Assembly (NCBI GenBank): GCA_031289325.1
Contig: JAITPS010000121.1
Span: 1 to 7,458 of the forward strand
Origin: Candidatus Methanovirga meridionalis
GTDB taxonomy: Archaea; Methanobacteriota; Methanobacteria; Methanobacteriales; Methanobacteriaceae
Direction of reading: 5' to 3'
Length of the DNA: 7,458 nucleotides
Shown here: positions 6,608-7,458 of the stretch, piece by piece
How positions within the stretch are numbered: the stretch's first letter is position 1
Layout: every line of letters begins with the position of its first letter
Translations under genes and position numbers: made by a program
Notes under the pieces: model-generated
What the model was told of the DNA's origin: nothing
Seen by the model: only the letters and a program-made list of their open reading frames with translations
Databases searched by the model: none

Positions 6608-7201
6608 TTATTTTACTCCATTTAGTATATATAAAAATATATTTAATTTATTACTTATTAAATTTTCTTCAACTCTAAAATCAATAATTGGAATGATTAT
6701 TTTTTTAATATCGTTATTATTTTCAAGAATTCCCGCATCGAATAATAATCTAATATATTCTTTTTTTAGTCTTTTAATGTTCGATTCCTTCCAATTATTA
6801 ACAGTTTCACTTTGCAACATTTTCTCATTGAAAAAAATGTTTAAATCCTTATCTCCAATAGTTAAATCACCTAAAATAATCTTATTTCTAAAAACTTCAT
6901 ACATAAATTCAAAAAATAGCTTATCAGTTTTCATTACAGCTATTAAAAATAAAATTTTTGAAGTATATAAATCTGTTTTAAGCGTACATTCAATCAAACT
7001 TTTTGGAAGACTGTTTAAACGAGTTATACAGGTATTTGCAATTGTTTTTATTCTATCTTCACTTTCAACTTGATAAATATTCTTTTCAATAGCTATTTCA
7101 ATTATTTCCTCTTTATTCAATCCTTTCAATATATATTCAGCTGTTTTTTTAGATTCTAAAAACCAAAAAGCTTTTTTTGTTAAACCCGTACTATACTTCA
7201 T
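6608..7201 (-). CDS. brxA: BREX protein BrxA (DUF1819)
   Basis: This is a small helical BREX protein. Family members have winged-helix/NusB-like folds and bind DNA. I start it at ATG 7199-7201: the AAGGTG at 7208-7213 is six bases upstream, and the longer frame would use a GTG that is part of this site. The 197-residue product begins MKYSTGLTKKAFWFLESKKT, the hallmark N-terminus of DUF1819. It continues with a hydrophobic helix near 78-103 (LYTSKILFLIAVMKTDKLFF) and the conserved block FFNEKMLQSETVNNWKES with YIRLLFDAGIL at about 123-159. The length is normal for the family and no residues appear to be missing. It is the first gene of the operon, and a candidate promoter and palindrome lie just upstream. 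Some early annotations call this family an inner-membrane protein; I see no convincing transmembrane segment. Confidence 0.93.
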   Translation of the reverse strand: MKYSTGLTKKAFWFLESKKTAEYILKGLNKEEIIEIAIEKNIYQVESEDRIKTIANTCITRLNSLPKSLIECTLKTDLYTSKILFLIAVMKTDKLFFEFMYEVFRNKIILGDLTIGDKDLNIFFNEKMLQSETVNNWKESNIKRLKKEYIRLLFDAGILENNNDIKKIIIPIIDFRVEENLISNKLNIFLYILNGVK

Positions 7202-7207
7202 TAATTG

Positions 7208-7213
7208 CACCTT
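7208..7213 (-). promoter_or_regulatory. Ribosome-binding site deciding the brxA start
   Basis: AAGGTG on the - strand is complementary to the archaeal 16S rRNA 3' end and sits six bases before the ATG at 7199-7201. Its GTG is the start codon of the longer reading frame, so that longer start is unlikely. Confidence 0.65.
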
Positions 7214-7237
7214 TAAAAAGATATTCTATGATCCTAT

Positions 7238-7252
7238 AAGTATTCAATACTT
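7238..7252. promoter_or_regulatory. 15-nt perfect palindrome at the predicted brxA transcription start, candidate operator
   Basis: AAGTATT-C-AATACTT has perfect 7-nt arms with a single central base. It lies about 20-25 nt downstream of the candidate TATA boxes and 37-51 nt upstream of the brxA start codon. A dimeric repressor bound here would block transcription initiation. No regulator gene is visible in the window. Short palindromes do arise by chance in A/T-rich DNA, so the position is the main support. Confidence 0.45.
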
Positions 7253-7255
7253 TTT

Positions 7256-7282
7256 CACATATAATTTCCATATATAATTTTC
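7256..7282 (-). promoter_or_regulatory. Candidate archaeal promoter (BRE/TATA) of the brxABC operon
   Basis: Reading the - strand, GAAAATTATATATG is followed immediately by GAAATTATATGTG. This makes two near-identical purine-rich BRE plus TATA-like boxes in tandem. With the usual 22-27 nt spacing, starts would fall near 7249 or 7237, leaving leaders of roughly 35-50 nt before brxA. The surrounding A/T richness makes false TATA matches easy, but the paired purine-rich BRE-like motif and the correct distance favour this site. Confidence 0.45.
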
Positions 7283-7289
7283 ATCATAA

Positions 7290-7458
7290 ATTAAAAAAAT
7301 AGCTGGAAAATAACTTAAATAAACTTATGTTGATTCTATATCAGTAGTTCGTAAAGTGTTTTTTATATTTTTGTTTTTTAGTAGTTTTTAGTTTTTATAT
7401 TTTTGGGTTTTTCTTTATTTTATCAATTATTTTTTTCATATTTCATGTGTTTGTTTTA
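7290..7458. other. Gene-free T-rich region upstream of brxABC
   Basis: No coding frame is visible. The + strand is strongly T-rich from about 7357 to 7434. It carries a direct repeat of GTTTTTATATTTTTG (7391-7405, with a one-T-longer copy at 7358-7373). It may be the edge of a divergent intergenic region or a terminator for a transcript not seen in the window. Confidence 0.4.

Noticed and set aside
6693..7073. + strand open frame of 126 codons, membrane-like
   Set aside because: It lies entirely within the well-supported brxA gene on the other strand; its hydrophobicity is a reflection of A-rich codons.

Overview
The window is extremely A+T-rich. Ribosome-binding sites are of the GGTG/GGAG type, the promoter candidate looks archaeal (purine-rich BRE followed by a TATA box), and the genes use the standard code with TAA stops. 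Together with an Rpn-type protein and an archaeal-looking tyrosine recombinase, this suggests a host-associated methanogen of the Methanobacteriales (Methanobrevibacter or Methanosphaera-like). That assignment is inference; a low-GC bacterium is not excluded.

Layout, left to right. (1) 1-344, + strand: the C-terminal end of a protein with Lys/Glu/Gly-rich repeats, probably an Rpn/PD-(D/E)XK family recombination-promoting nuclease (putative transposase). (2) 345-551: intergenic element A, an imperfect hairpin followed by a perfect 19-nt palindrome, between convergent genes. (3) 552-1616, - strand: a full-length tyrosine recombinase. (4) 1617-2384: 768 nt without a gene, made almost wholly of repeats. 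It holds a 21-nt x3 array at the recombinase start, a ~150-215-nt duplicated block whose second copy carries a 20-nt x5 array, a diverged second copy of the intergenic element (element B), and a 20-nt x10 array that runs into the brxC stop codon. (5) 2385-7201, - strand: an operon brxA-brxB-brxC, the conserved front half of a BREX anti-phage system. (6) 7202-7458: upstream region with a candidate promoter and a 15-nt palindrome at the likely transcription start.

How it fits together. BrxA (DUF1819), BrxB (DUF1788) and BrxC (~1.2 kDa x100, P-loop ATPase) normally act with the methyltransferase PglX, the phosphatase-domain protein PglZ and, in type 1, the Lon-like BrxL. They mark host DNA and block phage replication. 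Here the gene expected next, pglX, is absent. Its place is taken by minisatellite-like repeats and a tyrosine recombinase flanked by two related elements in the same orientation. The main question is whether this is a broken or split BREX locus, or one whose downstream module is exchanged by the recombinase. The window alone cannot decide.
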